DNA from: Amanita rubescens
Taxonomy: Eukaryota > Basidiomycota > Agaricomycetes > Agaricales > Amanitaceae
DNA: 64,000 bases
Direction: 5' to 3'
NCBI GenBank assembly: GCA_015039365.1
Contig: WION01000017.1
Coordinates: 372,001-436,000 of the forward strand
In this document: positions 36,060 through 46,759 of the stretch, piece after piece
Layout: each line of letters starts with the position of its first letter
Position numbering within the stretch: position 1 is the first letter of the stretch
The notes under the pieces: generated by a model
Databases searched by the model: none
Seen by the model: the letters and a program-made list of their open reading frames with translations, nothing else
Told to the model about the DNA's origin: nothing
Translations under genes and position numbers: made by a program

Positions 36060-36340
36060 TTTCGTCCTCTCCGGAAGTTCTTTGTTCGCTCCACGTAGAC
36101 GGAGGAACAACGTGGTTTGCTCAGGTCCAGGCCTTTTTCGTTCAAACTTTCCAAGGTCTTTCACGACCAGGATATCAATGAAGAGATCGAGTACAACCAT
36201 ACCAGTAATTGATGGGAGACGCAAGAACACATTGGGATGCCGTAAATCATGTCGCGTGTGGTGCTGCCATACAGGGATTAGCGAAGATCGGCGGAAGTCG
36301 GTCACCTTTCAACTTAATGGCCACAGACGGACTTGGTGTA
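36060..36340 (-). pseudogene. Relic third copy of the nitrate transporter
   Basis: On the minus strand a stretch at about 36160-36215 (GTACTCGATC, TTGATATCCT, GTGAAAGACCTTGG) matches exon 2 of both intact transporters (YS-PPLISYIAKDLG). 36288-36325 (GCGGAAGTCGGTCACCTTTC) matches exon 1 (GCAGAAGTTGGTCGCCTTTC in plus-strand reading of copy 2). Spacing and order agree with an exon 1-exon 2 remnant. The frame is broken and the rest of the gene is gone. Confidence 0.6.
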
Positions 36341-36455
36341 GTGGCACCGCACGACAGCTCTCTGGGCTGACACCGTTAGACTTAGAGGCGCATCAAGTTG
36401 TGGCAAGGCGCTGATATGGAGGCATTATCGGACTAGGGAGGCTAAAATGTGGTGC

Positions 36456-36537
36456 GATAAGAGTTTCGGACGCGCATCTAAAAATAGCGCTATCGTATCG
36501 TCCGTTTATTTCCACCGCCACTCGCCATTTCCTTATC
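36456..36537. promoter_or_regulatory. Paired GATA-factor sites in the nitrate promoter
   Basis: GATAAG at 36456-36461 (plus) and CTTATC at 36532-36537 (GATAAG on minus) lie about 400-480 bp before the nitrate reductase start, in the divergent transporter/reductase interval. AreA/NIT2-type GATA factors bind HGATAR sites and control nitrate genes in other fungi. Assignment here rests on the motif and location only. Confidence 0.35.
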
Positions 36538-36938
36538 TCTGTCTTGGTGCCTATTGATCATCGGTTTCCAAACTAGCGGAAGCCCTTGACGATGATCTGT
36601 ACAAGCCAAATCTTATAGACCTGTCTGGATGGGCCATTTTTACTCGCTCTCATAAACGGGACTATGCACAAGAACGAATGGGCGGGTCGGCTCAGGGCTG
36701 AGGCCGAGGCATGGGTTTTTTTCTTCTTGGCGTTCCGATTCGATTCCACATGACACGACATCAACATAGAAGACGCTCTTACCTGAACTCGCGGCACAGT
36801 TTTATCCCGGAACGATCTTGCCCCAGAGATAGCCGTTTGACTAAACCCATTCAACCAGCTATTCCCAAAAATTCAATATCAAAAGTCGTCCTTCCCAACG
36901 ATTTCTAATTTTGAGGCCCCTCTGCTAGCAATTCTGGC

Positions 36939-39878
36939 ATGACTTCAATGGCGGTTGACGAGGGACTTCATCGTTTCACAACTTTCACTGAACCCGTCAC
37001 GCAGGTCGACCTTCGTGATGTTGGTACAGCTGACGGTCATGTAAAGCGAGATCCCTCTATGATTCGACTGACGGGAAAGCACCCCTTCAATGCAGGTGAT
37101 TATTCTAGGCTTCAAAACGGAACACGTCAATTGAGTACGTTATTCATAGAACCGCCTCTGAGCGCACTTGAGAAGGGTGGCTTCATCACGCCCAACCAAC
37201 TCCACTTTGTTCGTAACCATGGCCCGGTTCCAGACATTTTCTGGGGGGACCATAACATAGAGATAACTGGTCTTGTTAATCGACCTGTTACGCTCACGAT
37301 GAATGATATCGTATCCCTTCCATCAACTACCATCCCCGTAACGCTTGCTTGTGCAGGCAACCGTAGGAAAGAGCAGAACATGCATAAACAATCCAGTGGC
37401 TTTGCATGGTATGATTTTTCGAGACGATAGCTGGCTTCTTTAATATTGAATATTCCAGGGGATCTGCAGCCGCAGGGACAGCATGCTGGACTGGCGTATT
37501 CCTCCGGGATGTGATTAACAGCTATGCCGGGGGTCTGAAGGACGATTGCAAATTTATATGCTTCGAAGGGCGCGATAAAACAGCAAAGGTTAGTGTAAAA
37601 TCTCCCCTTCATTCTCCGCCTTTATATCCGTCCCAATATTCTCTTCTCACTCTCAATCATGTTTTTTTGCGCGTAGGGGGCATACGGTACATCGTTGGCG
37701 GCCAGCCTTGTCATGTCTGATAACCGTGACATACTATTGGCATACAAGATGAACGGCGAGCCTCTTCCTCCAGATCATGGGTATCCCATTCGTCTCCTCG
37801 TTCCTGGTTGTATAGGAGGCCGGAGTGTTAAATGGCTTGCTCGCATCGAAGCTAGTCAGACGGAGTCGACCAATCACTTCCATGAACACGACAACAAAGT
37901 CCTCCCGACGCAAGTGCGCTCCGCAGAACAGGCATCCGGTGAAGGGTGGTGGAAACGACCGGAATACGTTATCTATGATCTTAATGTGAACAGTGTCATT
38001 ACGACCCCCGCACACGGCGAACAAATATCTGTCCATGATACAGTGGGGGTATACATAGCTAAGGGTTACGCATATACGGGTGGAAACAAGCGCATCCAGC
38101 GCGTGGAGGTCTCTCTCGACAGCGGAACGTCGTGGAGCCTCGCTTCCATTGAGCGGCACTCTGCCGAGGACCTTGCGAGCTCGTACGGCAAACTTTTAGG
38201 CCCTAGCTATTATAAGGAGTCGCGCAACTGGACCTGGGCGCGCTGGGAGCTCGAGATACAGCTCACTGATCTTGTTCGCGCAGAGGAACTAGTCGTCCGT
38301 GCTTGGGATAGCTCGCAGAACACGCAGCCAGAACACTTGACTTGGAACTTGATGGGAATGATGAATAACTGTTGGTTCAAAGTCAAGCTTTCTCGTGACG
38401 CGTTCACCCTGTTTTTCGAGCATCCTACGACCGTATCTTCGTCATCTGCTGGAGGCTGGATGGAGAAAAAGAAACTTGCCAATATCGCCGACCGCGACGC
38501 CGCAGAAAAGCCGAAGATAGACTTGCCAACATATACTCGGGTCGAAGTTGAGCGACACGCATCTGCGGACAGCTGTTGGATTATCTGCCATAGTCTCGTA
38601 TATGACTGTACTCGCTTTCTCCAAGATCATCCCGGCGGTGCCCAAAGTATTCTACTCGCCGCCGGCACAGACTGCACAGATGACTTTGATTCCATCCATT
38701 CAGAGAAAGCTCACGCTATGCTCAAAGACTATTTAATCGGCCAACTGGCTGGCTCGCTAGCAGGTAGCAAAGCCAAGGACTCTTTAATGGCATCGTCCAA
38801 TAGTCTACCAGTTCAAGTCACTCCCGCGCCTCAGGCAATGCAAACAGTGCCTGCCGCCGCCGCAGGGATGCCGTCCCCCGATCCAAAGCGATGGAAGAAG
38901 ATGACGCTTAAGATAAAAGGTTATTTAATTGGCCAACTGGGTGGCTCGCTAGCAGGTAGCAGCGCCAAGAACTCTTTAACGTTATCGTCCAATAGTCTAT
39001 CAGTGCAAGTAACCCCCACTCCTCAGGCGACGCAAACAGCGCCTGCCACCGCAGGATTGCCGTTCTTGGATTCAAAGCTATGGAGGAAGATGACGCTTGA
39101 GAGCAAACAATTATTGTCCCCCAATAACCGACTCTTCCGGTTCAAATTTGGCCCAAGTGAAACGTTTGGCCTGCCCGTGGGGAAACACGTTTACCTTAAG
39201 CTATTCCAAGAACAACTTCACAAAGACATGCCTGTCAAGTCCGTCATGCGCGCTTACACGCCGAGCAGATGGGGTCCCGGATACGTAGATTTCATCATTA
39301 AAATCTACTTTCCAGAGAACGGACGATCAGGCGGAGCGTTTACACAGCTTCTGGACAAAGTCCGCATTGGGGAGACTGTTGATACTAAAGGGCCTCTGGG
39401 CGAATACGAATACCTCGGTGATGGCTATTACAACCTATTGCACCAGCCGAAACGCTACGCGCAACACATCTGTATGATTGCAGGTGGAACAGGTATCACC
39501 CCCATGTGGCAGGTCCTAGCAGCACTTGACAACGACCGCAACATGCCCTTCGTTTCGCTCATTTATTGCGCCCGCTACATCACGGACCTTGTTCTGGTCG
39601 ATGAAATCGAGGAACTGAAACTGCGGAAACCTGACCGGCTTGGGGTGCATTACGTGCTGTCTCAGCCACCTCCTTGCGACTGGAAGGGGGGCAGAGGTCG
39701 GCTGAAAGCCACGGAAATAGCAGATCGATTATTTCCTTTTGCAGATTCAAACGCGCGGGACACGGACAAGCTCGTTCTGATGTGTGCTTCGGACGAGATG
39801 GTCAAGCAATGTTGTAGGCCGATCATTTCCGACCTGATGGGCAATGAATTTGCGTCCAACAATATCTTTGTCTTCTGA
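36939..39878 (+). CDS. Assimilatory nitrate reductase
   Basis: Exons 36939-37095, 37150-37408, 37459-37588, 37677-39878; 2748 nt, 915 aa. It reduces nitrate to nitrite with NAD(P)H in the cytosol. Order: molybdopterin domain with the CAGNRR motif whose Cys ligates Mo, HGPVP, dimerisation domain, cytochrome b5 domain (about 467-540, DHPGG haem motif), a long hinge, FAD domain (RAYTPS about 707) and NAD(P)H domain (GGTGITPM about 786), ending ASNNIFVF. The hinge between the b5 and FAD domains (about 534-660) contains two near-copies of a 63-64 aa segment, so the protein is longer there than relatives. It is followed 277 bp downstream by nitrite reductase on the same strand and preceded by the divergent transporter gene: a compact nitrate-assimilation cluster. 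Confidence 0.95.
38730..39110 (+). repeat. Tandem duplication within nitrate reductase hinge
   Basis: Unit 1 (38730-38921, 64 codons) and unit 2 (38922-39110, 63 codons) both start YLIGQL-GSLAGS and end KMTL, with VQVTP-PQA-QT in the middle. They agree at most positions and differ by one codon in length. The unit spans the end of the b5 domain, the Pro/Ala linker and the first FAD-domain residues. Confidence 0.85.
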
Positions 39879-40155
39879 TATGTATCACCCTAGATAAAGT
39901 TTATCTTCTTGCCAAGAATTGATTGTACGATATATATATAGAAAGAGATTTTGTGGGAAGCTCTTCATTCAGTTGAATTAGTGCAAGGAACAGACATTAA
40001 ATAGTCTCCTTGCCTTATATAAATATGTATATCAAAGTAGAACGTACGAGATGATTGGACGATAAGAACAGGTGCCTGTCGGCTACGCGAATCAAATCCA
40101 GTACCTGGGTCCACTTCAGCCCCCCACCCCACACGCCAATCTATCTCCCTTCACC

Positions 40156-43100
40156 ATGTGCTTCGACATCACTGGCGACACGGAGCGCGACACCATCGTG
40201 GTCGTCGGCCTGGGCATGGTCGCCCTTTCGTTTATAGAGAAAATCAAAGAGTACGATACGGACCAAGTGTACCAAATAAAAGTATTTTCCGAGGAACCAC
40301 ACGGTGAGAGCCCCCTCGAAGCCGTCAAACTAGCCCAACTCATGCTTCAACATAGTGGCATACAACCGTGTAGGCCTCACACAGTTCTTTTCGCACCGCA
40401 GCAAAGAGCAACAGTATATGCAACCTCGTTCCTGGTACGAGGAGCAAGGGGTTCACGTATTTCTTGACGATCCCGTCTTGGAAATAAACCATGCAGCGCA
40501 GCGCGTCCGTGCACGGAATTCTGGCTGGGTAAATTACAACATTCTCGTCTTAGCCACAGGCTCTTCCGCCCCCGTACCGCCAAACGTCCCCCTCGAGCCC
40601 ACGAGAGGCATCTTTGTGTATCGCACCCTCCAAGACCTCGACGATATCATTGGTTGGTCCCAACAGAACCACGTCAAGCACGCATCAGTAGTCGGCGGGG
40701 GCCTTTTAGGTCTTGAAGCGGCGAAAGCAGCAAAAGATCTCGGTCTGGACGTAACCATATGCGAGAGATCAAACCGGATAATGTCTCGACAACTCGATGT
40801 GGAGGCTTCAAACATGCTTATGGAGGAAATCACCAAGCTTGGGCTGGTCGCTAGCATCCAGGATTGCCCGCGCGAGCTGGACTGGGACGAAACCCATGGA
40901 TGGGTCAAAGGCGCAAAAATGACAAGTGAGAGGTATATGGAAACGCAGATGTTGATCTATGCGATTGGTATCCGGGCGCGCGACGAGCTAGCCAATACTT
41001 GTCCGGGACTGGCGAAACCCGTACGTGGAGGAGGTTTCGCGGTAAACGAACGTATGGAGACATCCCTACCCAATGTATATGCGATTGGTGAATGTGCCTC
41101 GTTCGCGGATATGACGTACGGTTTGGTTGCTCCAGGTTACGAGTAAGTCATAGTTTGTTCCCTTTCCAAAGACACTACTCAGTCATCCTCAGCATGGCAG
41201 AAGTCGTGGCGCGCAACCTGACAACAAGACGCTTTGAAAGTCGCAAGGCGGCCTTTAAAGGCTCAGACATGTCCACCAAACTTAAATTGCTCGGTGTCCA
41301 CGTCGCGAGCTTTGGCGACTACTTTGCAGACGAGTCCAAAGCGCGGGCGCTCGTGTACCGCGATCCGTTTAGTGCGGTGTACAAAAAGTACGTGTTCACC
41401 AAGGACGGCAAGCGCTTGCTCGGCGGTATGATGGTCGGGGACACGAACGATTACGCCAAGTTACTTGCGCTCGTCCGAGCAGGCCAGCAATTACAGTCTC
41501 CTCCATCAGAGCTTATTCTAGGCGTAAAGTCAAGCAAGGAAGACGTGCAGGGAGCAGATGCCTTACCAGACGAGACGCAGATTTGTTCGTGCAATAATGT
41601 AACCAAAGGCCAATTGCGTAAGGTGATCTGCGAGAAAAAGTGTGAGAACGTGGATCAGGTCAAGTCGTTCTCAAAAGCGGGCATGGGATGCGGAGGATGC
41701 ATACCTCAAGTCCAAGAGGTGAGTATTGCATCAGTGTCCCAGTCATGTCGCGTAACTGTCCATCCAATTCTAAACTTGGTAGATATTCGAAGCGGAACTT
41801 CGGTCCACGGGCCAGACAATCAGTAAAGCCATGTGTGCCCACTTCAGGTACAGCCGTTCCGAGTTGTTCACCATCGGCAAAATCAAACAGCTCAAGACGT
41901 TCGAAGCCTTCTTCCTCGAGACCGGCGCTGTCAGTCCATCCCCATCCGACTCGGAAGAAACGAACGGCTGCGAAGTCTGTAAACCCGCGATTGCGAGCAT
42001 TCTCGCTGGCCTTTGGAACGAACACATCTTGAATCCCGGTCTCCGCTCGTTACAAGACACGAATGACAGGTATCTCGCTAACATCCAACGTGGCGGACTG
42101 TACAGCATCATACCCCGTATCGCCGCGGGTGAAGTGACTCCACAGAAGCTCTCTGCCATTGCGGACGTTGCTACGGAATATAACCTGTACACCAAAATTA
42201 CAGGCGCTCAACGCATAGATTTGAGTAAGCGATAAGCATCGGAGTCTAAAAACGGTTGACTGAATGTAGCCGATGTCAGTGGGCGCACATAAACAAGATC
42301 TGCCTTTCATCTGGGAGAAGCTCGTTGATGCAGGGTTCGAGAGCGGCCATGCATATGGAAAGGCATTGCGTGCCGTGAAGAGCTGCGTAGGCACAGCGTG
42401 GTGTCGCTACGGCCAGCAAGACTCCGTTGGGTTCGCTATCAAGCTTGAGAACAGGTATAAGGGCATCCGATCGCCCCATAAATTAAAAGGAGGCGTTTCT
42501 GGTTGTATTCGTGAATGTGCAGAAGCCCAAGTAGGTTTTGTCATCATGATTGTCGCATATAATATGCTTAACCACATGGTGACAGGGAAAGGACTTTGGA
42601 TGCATCGCGACAGACAAAGGCTACAACGTGTACGTCTGCGGGAATGGAGGTTCCAAGCCCAAACACGCTGAACTGCTTGTTGCGGACGTTCCCGAGGAGA
42701 AAGCAATTCAGTACCTCGACCGATTCCTCATGTATTATATCATGACGGCAGACAAGCTGACGCGCACTGCTCGGTGGCTCGAAAAGATGGAAGGCGGGAT
42801 AAGCTACCTGCGAAAAGTTGTCGTTGATGACCATCTGAACATCGGTAAACAACTCGAAGAACACATGCAACAGCTGATTGGTGCGTACCAATGTGAATGG
42901 ACAACAGTCGTTCGCGATCCAGCGCGCCGGAAGGACTTTGAGGAGTTTGTGAATTCTTCGGAGAAGGAACCCGCTGTAATTGGGATGATAGAGGAACGTG
43001 GGCAGCGTCGTCCAGTTGATTGGCCCAAGGAAGTGCCGCCTATGCCGAAATTGCAGGATATTTCAAACGTTGAGAATAACATGTCGTGGGTCCAAGTAGG

Positions 43101-43557
43101 CGCAACAGATCAGTTCCCTAGAGACGAAGGTCGGGTGGTCCGCATTGGAAAGGCGCAGATTGCCGTTTTTCAAACAAGCGGTCCCAAATGGTACGCGACG
43201 CAAAACATGTGTCCTCATAAACGCGCGCTCGTGCTTGCATCGGGGATCTTAGGCACGAACAGCCAACGGAGACCGTACGTCTCCTGCCCGATGCATAAAA
43301 AGAACTTTGATATTGGAACGGGCGAATGTCTTGTGCCTGGGGAAGAAGATAAGTATAAGCTTGCTACGTTCGATGTCAAAGTGGAGGACGGACAAGTAAA
43401 CTTGTTCCTTCCGCCTGCTGATATCTTGGATAAGGCGCTTGGGACCGGGCATACGATTGTAGTGGAAAAAGTTCTCAAGGGCGATAACAAGCAAAATAAC
43501 GAGGAGGCGCCTGGTTGCGCTGGAGGTATGTGCGTTGACAAAGCTCTAGAGTGGTAG
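40156..43557 (+). CDS. Assimilatory nitrite reductase (NAD(P)H, siroheme)
   Basis: Exons 40156-40303, 40356-41142, 41193-41718, 41783-42224, 42280-42530, 42586-43557; 3126 nt, 1041 aa, one frame. It reduces nitrite to ammonium. N-terminal FAD region (IVVVGLGMV) and NAD(P)H-binding GGGLLGLEAAK, a BFD-like [2Fe-2S] domain with CSCNN and GMGCGGC, then the siroheme/[4Fe-4S] part with Cys ligands in KSCVGTAWC and CIRECAEAQGKDFGC, and a C-terminal Rieske-type domain (CPHKRA, CPMHKK). All four cofactor sites are intact. The exon 4/5 junction uses the second AG (GATGTCAG), which restores the family sequence IDLMGAHKQDLP; the first AG would give a stop. Same strand as nitrate reductase; probably co-regulated with it. 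Confidence 0.95.
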
Positions 43558-43718
43558 TCAGTTATGTAAATTCGAGCGGCGTTTAAAAATGAGCAGAGTG
43601 CGGAGCTTTAAATGTGACTTTGCCGAATGTGCCGAGTTCTTACTATATTGAGTGCTCCACGATGACCTCACGAACAATGCAAGCAATATAAAATCTCTCG
43701 TCTTTCTGAAACAAGACA

Positions 43719-44403
43719 ATGTCTGAATCTCAACCGCCAAGCTATGAATCCAGCGAGTCTACTCACACAGAAACTAGCCATCCTTCTGAGTCGCACCAAC
43801 CAGGCTCAACCGGAACGGGATTAGGTGAACGATTCATGTGAGTTCGTATTATTTCAAACGGACAAAAGACTCTACGTACAAAGCGACTCCAGGGGGGCCA
43901 TGGGTGCTATCCACGGCGCAGGAGAGAATCTCCGAGGAAATGTTATCGGTGCTTTGGATACGCTTTTCGGCGGAAAGAATGAGGAAGAAGCCCGTCGAGT
44001 TGCGCAGAAAGGACAGGAGGAGATGCATTCGGGAGTACAAAGGATGAAGGGCAGGTCGAAGGATGCGAGGGAGACTACGGCGGCGGAGGGACAGCCTCAG
44101 CCGCGAGTGCAAGAGCCTCATGAACAGGCCTCATCGCAGGAGCAACCGACTCGACCGACTCAACAGGTACAGCCTCCCCCGCAGGCACAACCACAAGGGC
44201 AACCCGTTCAGATGAGAGAAGGGCAGCCCCAGTCGGAAGTGCCACAAAAGCAAGTGGATGAACGACAGACCCAGCAAGAACCTCCGCAACCTGTATCTGA
44301 GAGAGCAGGAGGAGAAGGACTGGAGCAGACGGGTGTTGTCGACGCGCCAAGAAACGTCGATGCTGGACGAGATGAGCAGAAGATCCCTGCAACGTCATCT
44401 TAG
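43719..44403 (+). CDS. Gln/Pro/Glu-rich hydrophilic protein
   Basis: Exon 1 43719-43837, intron 43838-43892, exon 2 43893-44403; 630 nt, 209 aa. The joined frame gives GERFMGAMGAIHGAGENLRGN followed by VIGALDTLFGG, a Gly/Ala-rich amphipathic block that I have seen in short fungal proteins of unknown function. After it comes a long Gln/Pro/Glu-rich tail without predicted fold. No membrane segment or signal peptide. The hydrophilic, disordered composition is like that of hydrophilins, but a stress role is only a guess. It lies 160 bp past nitrite reductase on the same strand; no functional link is evident. Confidence 0.65.
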
Positions 44404-45360
44404 GCATGGCTCAGTAACGTATTTTCATTCGAAATGTTCTATTGCATAATAAGCTGTGTACGCGTAGCTCCGACTTGGTGATCAATATAGCTCTGTAAGT
44501 TACGCGATAAGGGACTACCGACTCGAAGACGGTCGAGCACCGCGGACGTCAAAGCCGGTTCCACCTGTTAGTGGTTCATACGCTCTGGAAGCGGGGTCTG
44601 AGGCACGAGGAGTTGAAGGAGGCGAGGCCTTGGGAGTGCGATGACAGAGGAGCAACTCCACGGACATCCGCAAGAGCAAGAACTTGCACTGGCCAGAGTA
44701 AAACTGGTCCTCAAGTCACCCCTGCTGCAACCTACGTCCAGCTCATTTTTTGCCGTTTCCTTCTTCCACACCCCCGGCTTCCCTCTTTTAACTCCCCTTC
44801 CGGTAAACCCTTCAAACGTTTTCCCTCCTTCAATCCCTCCGAGACCAATGGGATGTTGAGGAATGTTTCGAAGTGTTTGCCGCTCCTAACGAATAAAGAA
44901 CAATATACGAAGAAGCTCTGGTGGTTCTTGCATGAAGTGATCGGGAATGGATCAGTAACGTATTTTTATTCGATATACTCCTTTGCTCTACTAGTTTCGC
45001 ACAGTGCGGGACGCAAATCGCAGTGCGAGGCAGTGAGCCAGAAACGCAAGCATCACGATTCATCTACCTATGATCGGCGTAACTGAGTAGGTGTTCACGG
45101 TAAGTGAAGACCATCGATGGCTGTTTGGCAGTGTTTCTTGACGCCTGACGGATAAAAAAGTAAATGATTGAACGACCGTATCCAACTATGTATCCAACTG
45201 CGCCGTATTTGATCATGATGGATGACAACCAGTCGGGGAACAAATCGACTATCATTCGCCTATACCCTGAAACCCGGAGGTCGTGGGCTTAAATGCGAAC
45301 AGTCTTCCTTCAATTCAATCGAGGCAGGCCCTCGAAAACTACCATCCTAACACTCACAAC
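44404..45360. other. Intergenic region with a short direct repeat
   Basis: The 22-bp sequence at 44411-44432 (TCAGTAACGTATTTTCATTC...) recurs with one mismatch at 44952-44973. A 171-aa open frame (44571-45086) has no recognisable features. The right end holds the upstream elements of the secreted-protein gene at 45361. Confidence 0.45.
45286..45333 (+). promoter_or_regulatory. Upstream elements of the secreted family (gene at 45361)
   Basis: GGCTTAAATGCG (45286-45297), TATA-like, about 64-75 bp before the ATG, and GGCAG GCCCTC (45323-45333) preceded by ATTCAATCGA. Both recur in front of the genes at 50956 (minus) and 52825, and the first in front of the two relics. Confidence 0.55.
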
Positions 45361-46053
45361 ATGCAACTTTCTTTCATCTTCATCCTCCTCCCCTTCATCT
45401 CTACCGCATTCGCCTCACCGCTGCGTATCTTGGACAACAATATCCAAGCCATCTCAGTATGTTCTTTCCTACTTTGTACCTGCCAACTTGTTCCATTAAA
45501 TTTTCCCTAGGAACGAGACCGTTGGAACCTCCCAACATCAGTGGATAAGCTTCCAAAGCATGTTGAATCAAATCTACTTCTCCCTTGCTTGAAGTCTCGT
45601 GGGGCGCAAATAGCAGGCAAATGGTCGGATCCTACCTACAGATTGAAGGAAGCATACGGTGGTCATAGCGCCATGTTCAAAACAATAAGACGTAATCCGA
45701 AGCAGGCGGAGGAACAGAAAAGAGGGTTCATCCATGAGACCGTTTATCTCGAAAGAGAAGGCATGTTGCTTGCGTGCGCAGAGAACCCAATGTGGTACTT
45801 CCTCGTCATAAAGGACGATGGTTATGAAGATGTCAGTCTCACAACACAGAAGATGAAGGCTCTCGGTAAGGCCGCTCGTAAAAGTATTGATGAAAAATAT
45901 GGCGAGGGCTTTGTAAACTGGTGAGTGTATCGGTTTGACAGTGATTTGTGGGATATAGTGTGAGCAATTTTTGGTGGTAGGAATTTGAATATGAACCTTC
46001 TACTCAAGCCGACTGGCAATGAAGCCCGCCCCTGGAAGGGGATCTATATTTGA
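45361..46053 (+). CDS. Predicted secreted protein family, copy 1
   Basis: Exons 45361-45456, 45511-45920, 45981-46053; 579 nt, 192 aa. Exon 1 encodes a signal peptide (MQLSFIFILLPFISTAFA) and a short ASPL...NNIQAIS segment, exon 2 the body, exon 3 (73 nt) a C-terminus ending PWKGIYI. Without the last intron the frame ends at a TGA right at the donor; splicing is preferred because the two relatives have matching third exons. The body shares VYLEREGMLLA, YFLVIK and DVS positions with the genes at 50268-50956 and 52825-53564. No known domain, one Cys in the middle of the body. An extracellular role is inferred from the signal peptide. Confidence 0.7.
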
Positions 46054-46759
46054 ACGGTACCTGGCTGGATTGCGTCACGCATGTGTGGGAACCGGAGGTA
46101 GCGTTTTAGATGGCGAAGATTCAATGTATGCGCAAGGAGGTTTGTTGCTAGTCGCGTGTATAGTACATTCGCCCGTGGTTGCGGAGAAAATCGGGTTGGC
46201 GTTGCAGAGCAGAGTCCGGCGTTGGTACTTGCATGAGCGACGAACGAGAATTGAGGGCAGCTCACTAAAATTCAGCTAAGACCGGTTCTCACGTTCTTGC
46301 TTTGCCGCATGCAAGGAGCGGTCATACAGAAATTACTCAGAAGCAATCCCCGAGCGGGCGCATTTCAATTAGAGTGGTCCTGGCGGCACGCTCGGATTTG
46401 CCGACGAGTCTGCTGGTAGCACGACAGTACTGGTCACTGCATAGGCGATGATAAGCCTGAGCGTACTCCTGCCATCTCGCTTCCTCCAACCCCTCCAACC
46501 CCAGAGGGACAAGCGAGTATCACCTACTCGCTGGTAATGCAGATGTAGGACAAGAGCCTAAGCCCGCGACATTAGCCTAGGCTTAAACGTTCAGTATGTC
46601 AGTCCGGTAGTTTTCAATTCAAAATATCCGGTAATTGTAAACCGCAACAATATATTTAAGTAGCCGCCACCCTTTCCTAATTACAGCCGCCAAGAAATCA
46701 TGTCAAAAAGCGACCCTAACAGCAGTATTGGATTACAGACCGATTAATGGTGCGCCGTC
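46054..46759. other. Stretch without a supportable gene
   Basis: Intergenic between convergent genes; small open frames at 46019-46279 plus and 46044-46265 minus overlap each other and are not called. Confidence 0.45.

Noticed and set aside
36573..36854. 93-aa minus-strand frame ending IIVKGFR, resembling the CorA-like IVKGFFG segment
   Set aside because: The similarity is limited to about 14 bases and no second membrane segment follows.
40072..40155. Upstream extension of nitrite reductase in the same frame
   Set aside because: It has no ATG before 40156, and the extra residues do not resemble the N-terminus of the family.
44571..45086. 171-aa plus-strand open frame
   Set aside because: Low-complexity translation with no recognisable features, overlapping several other frames.
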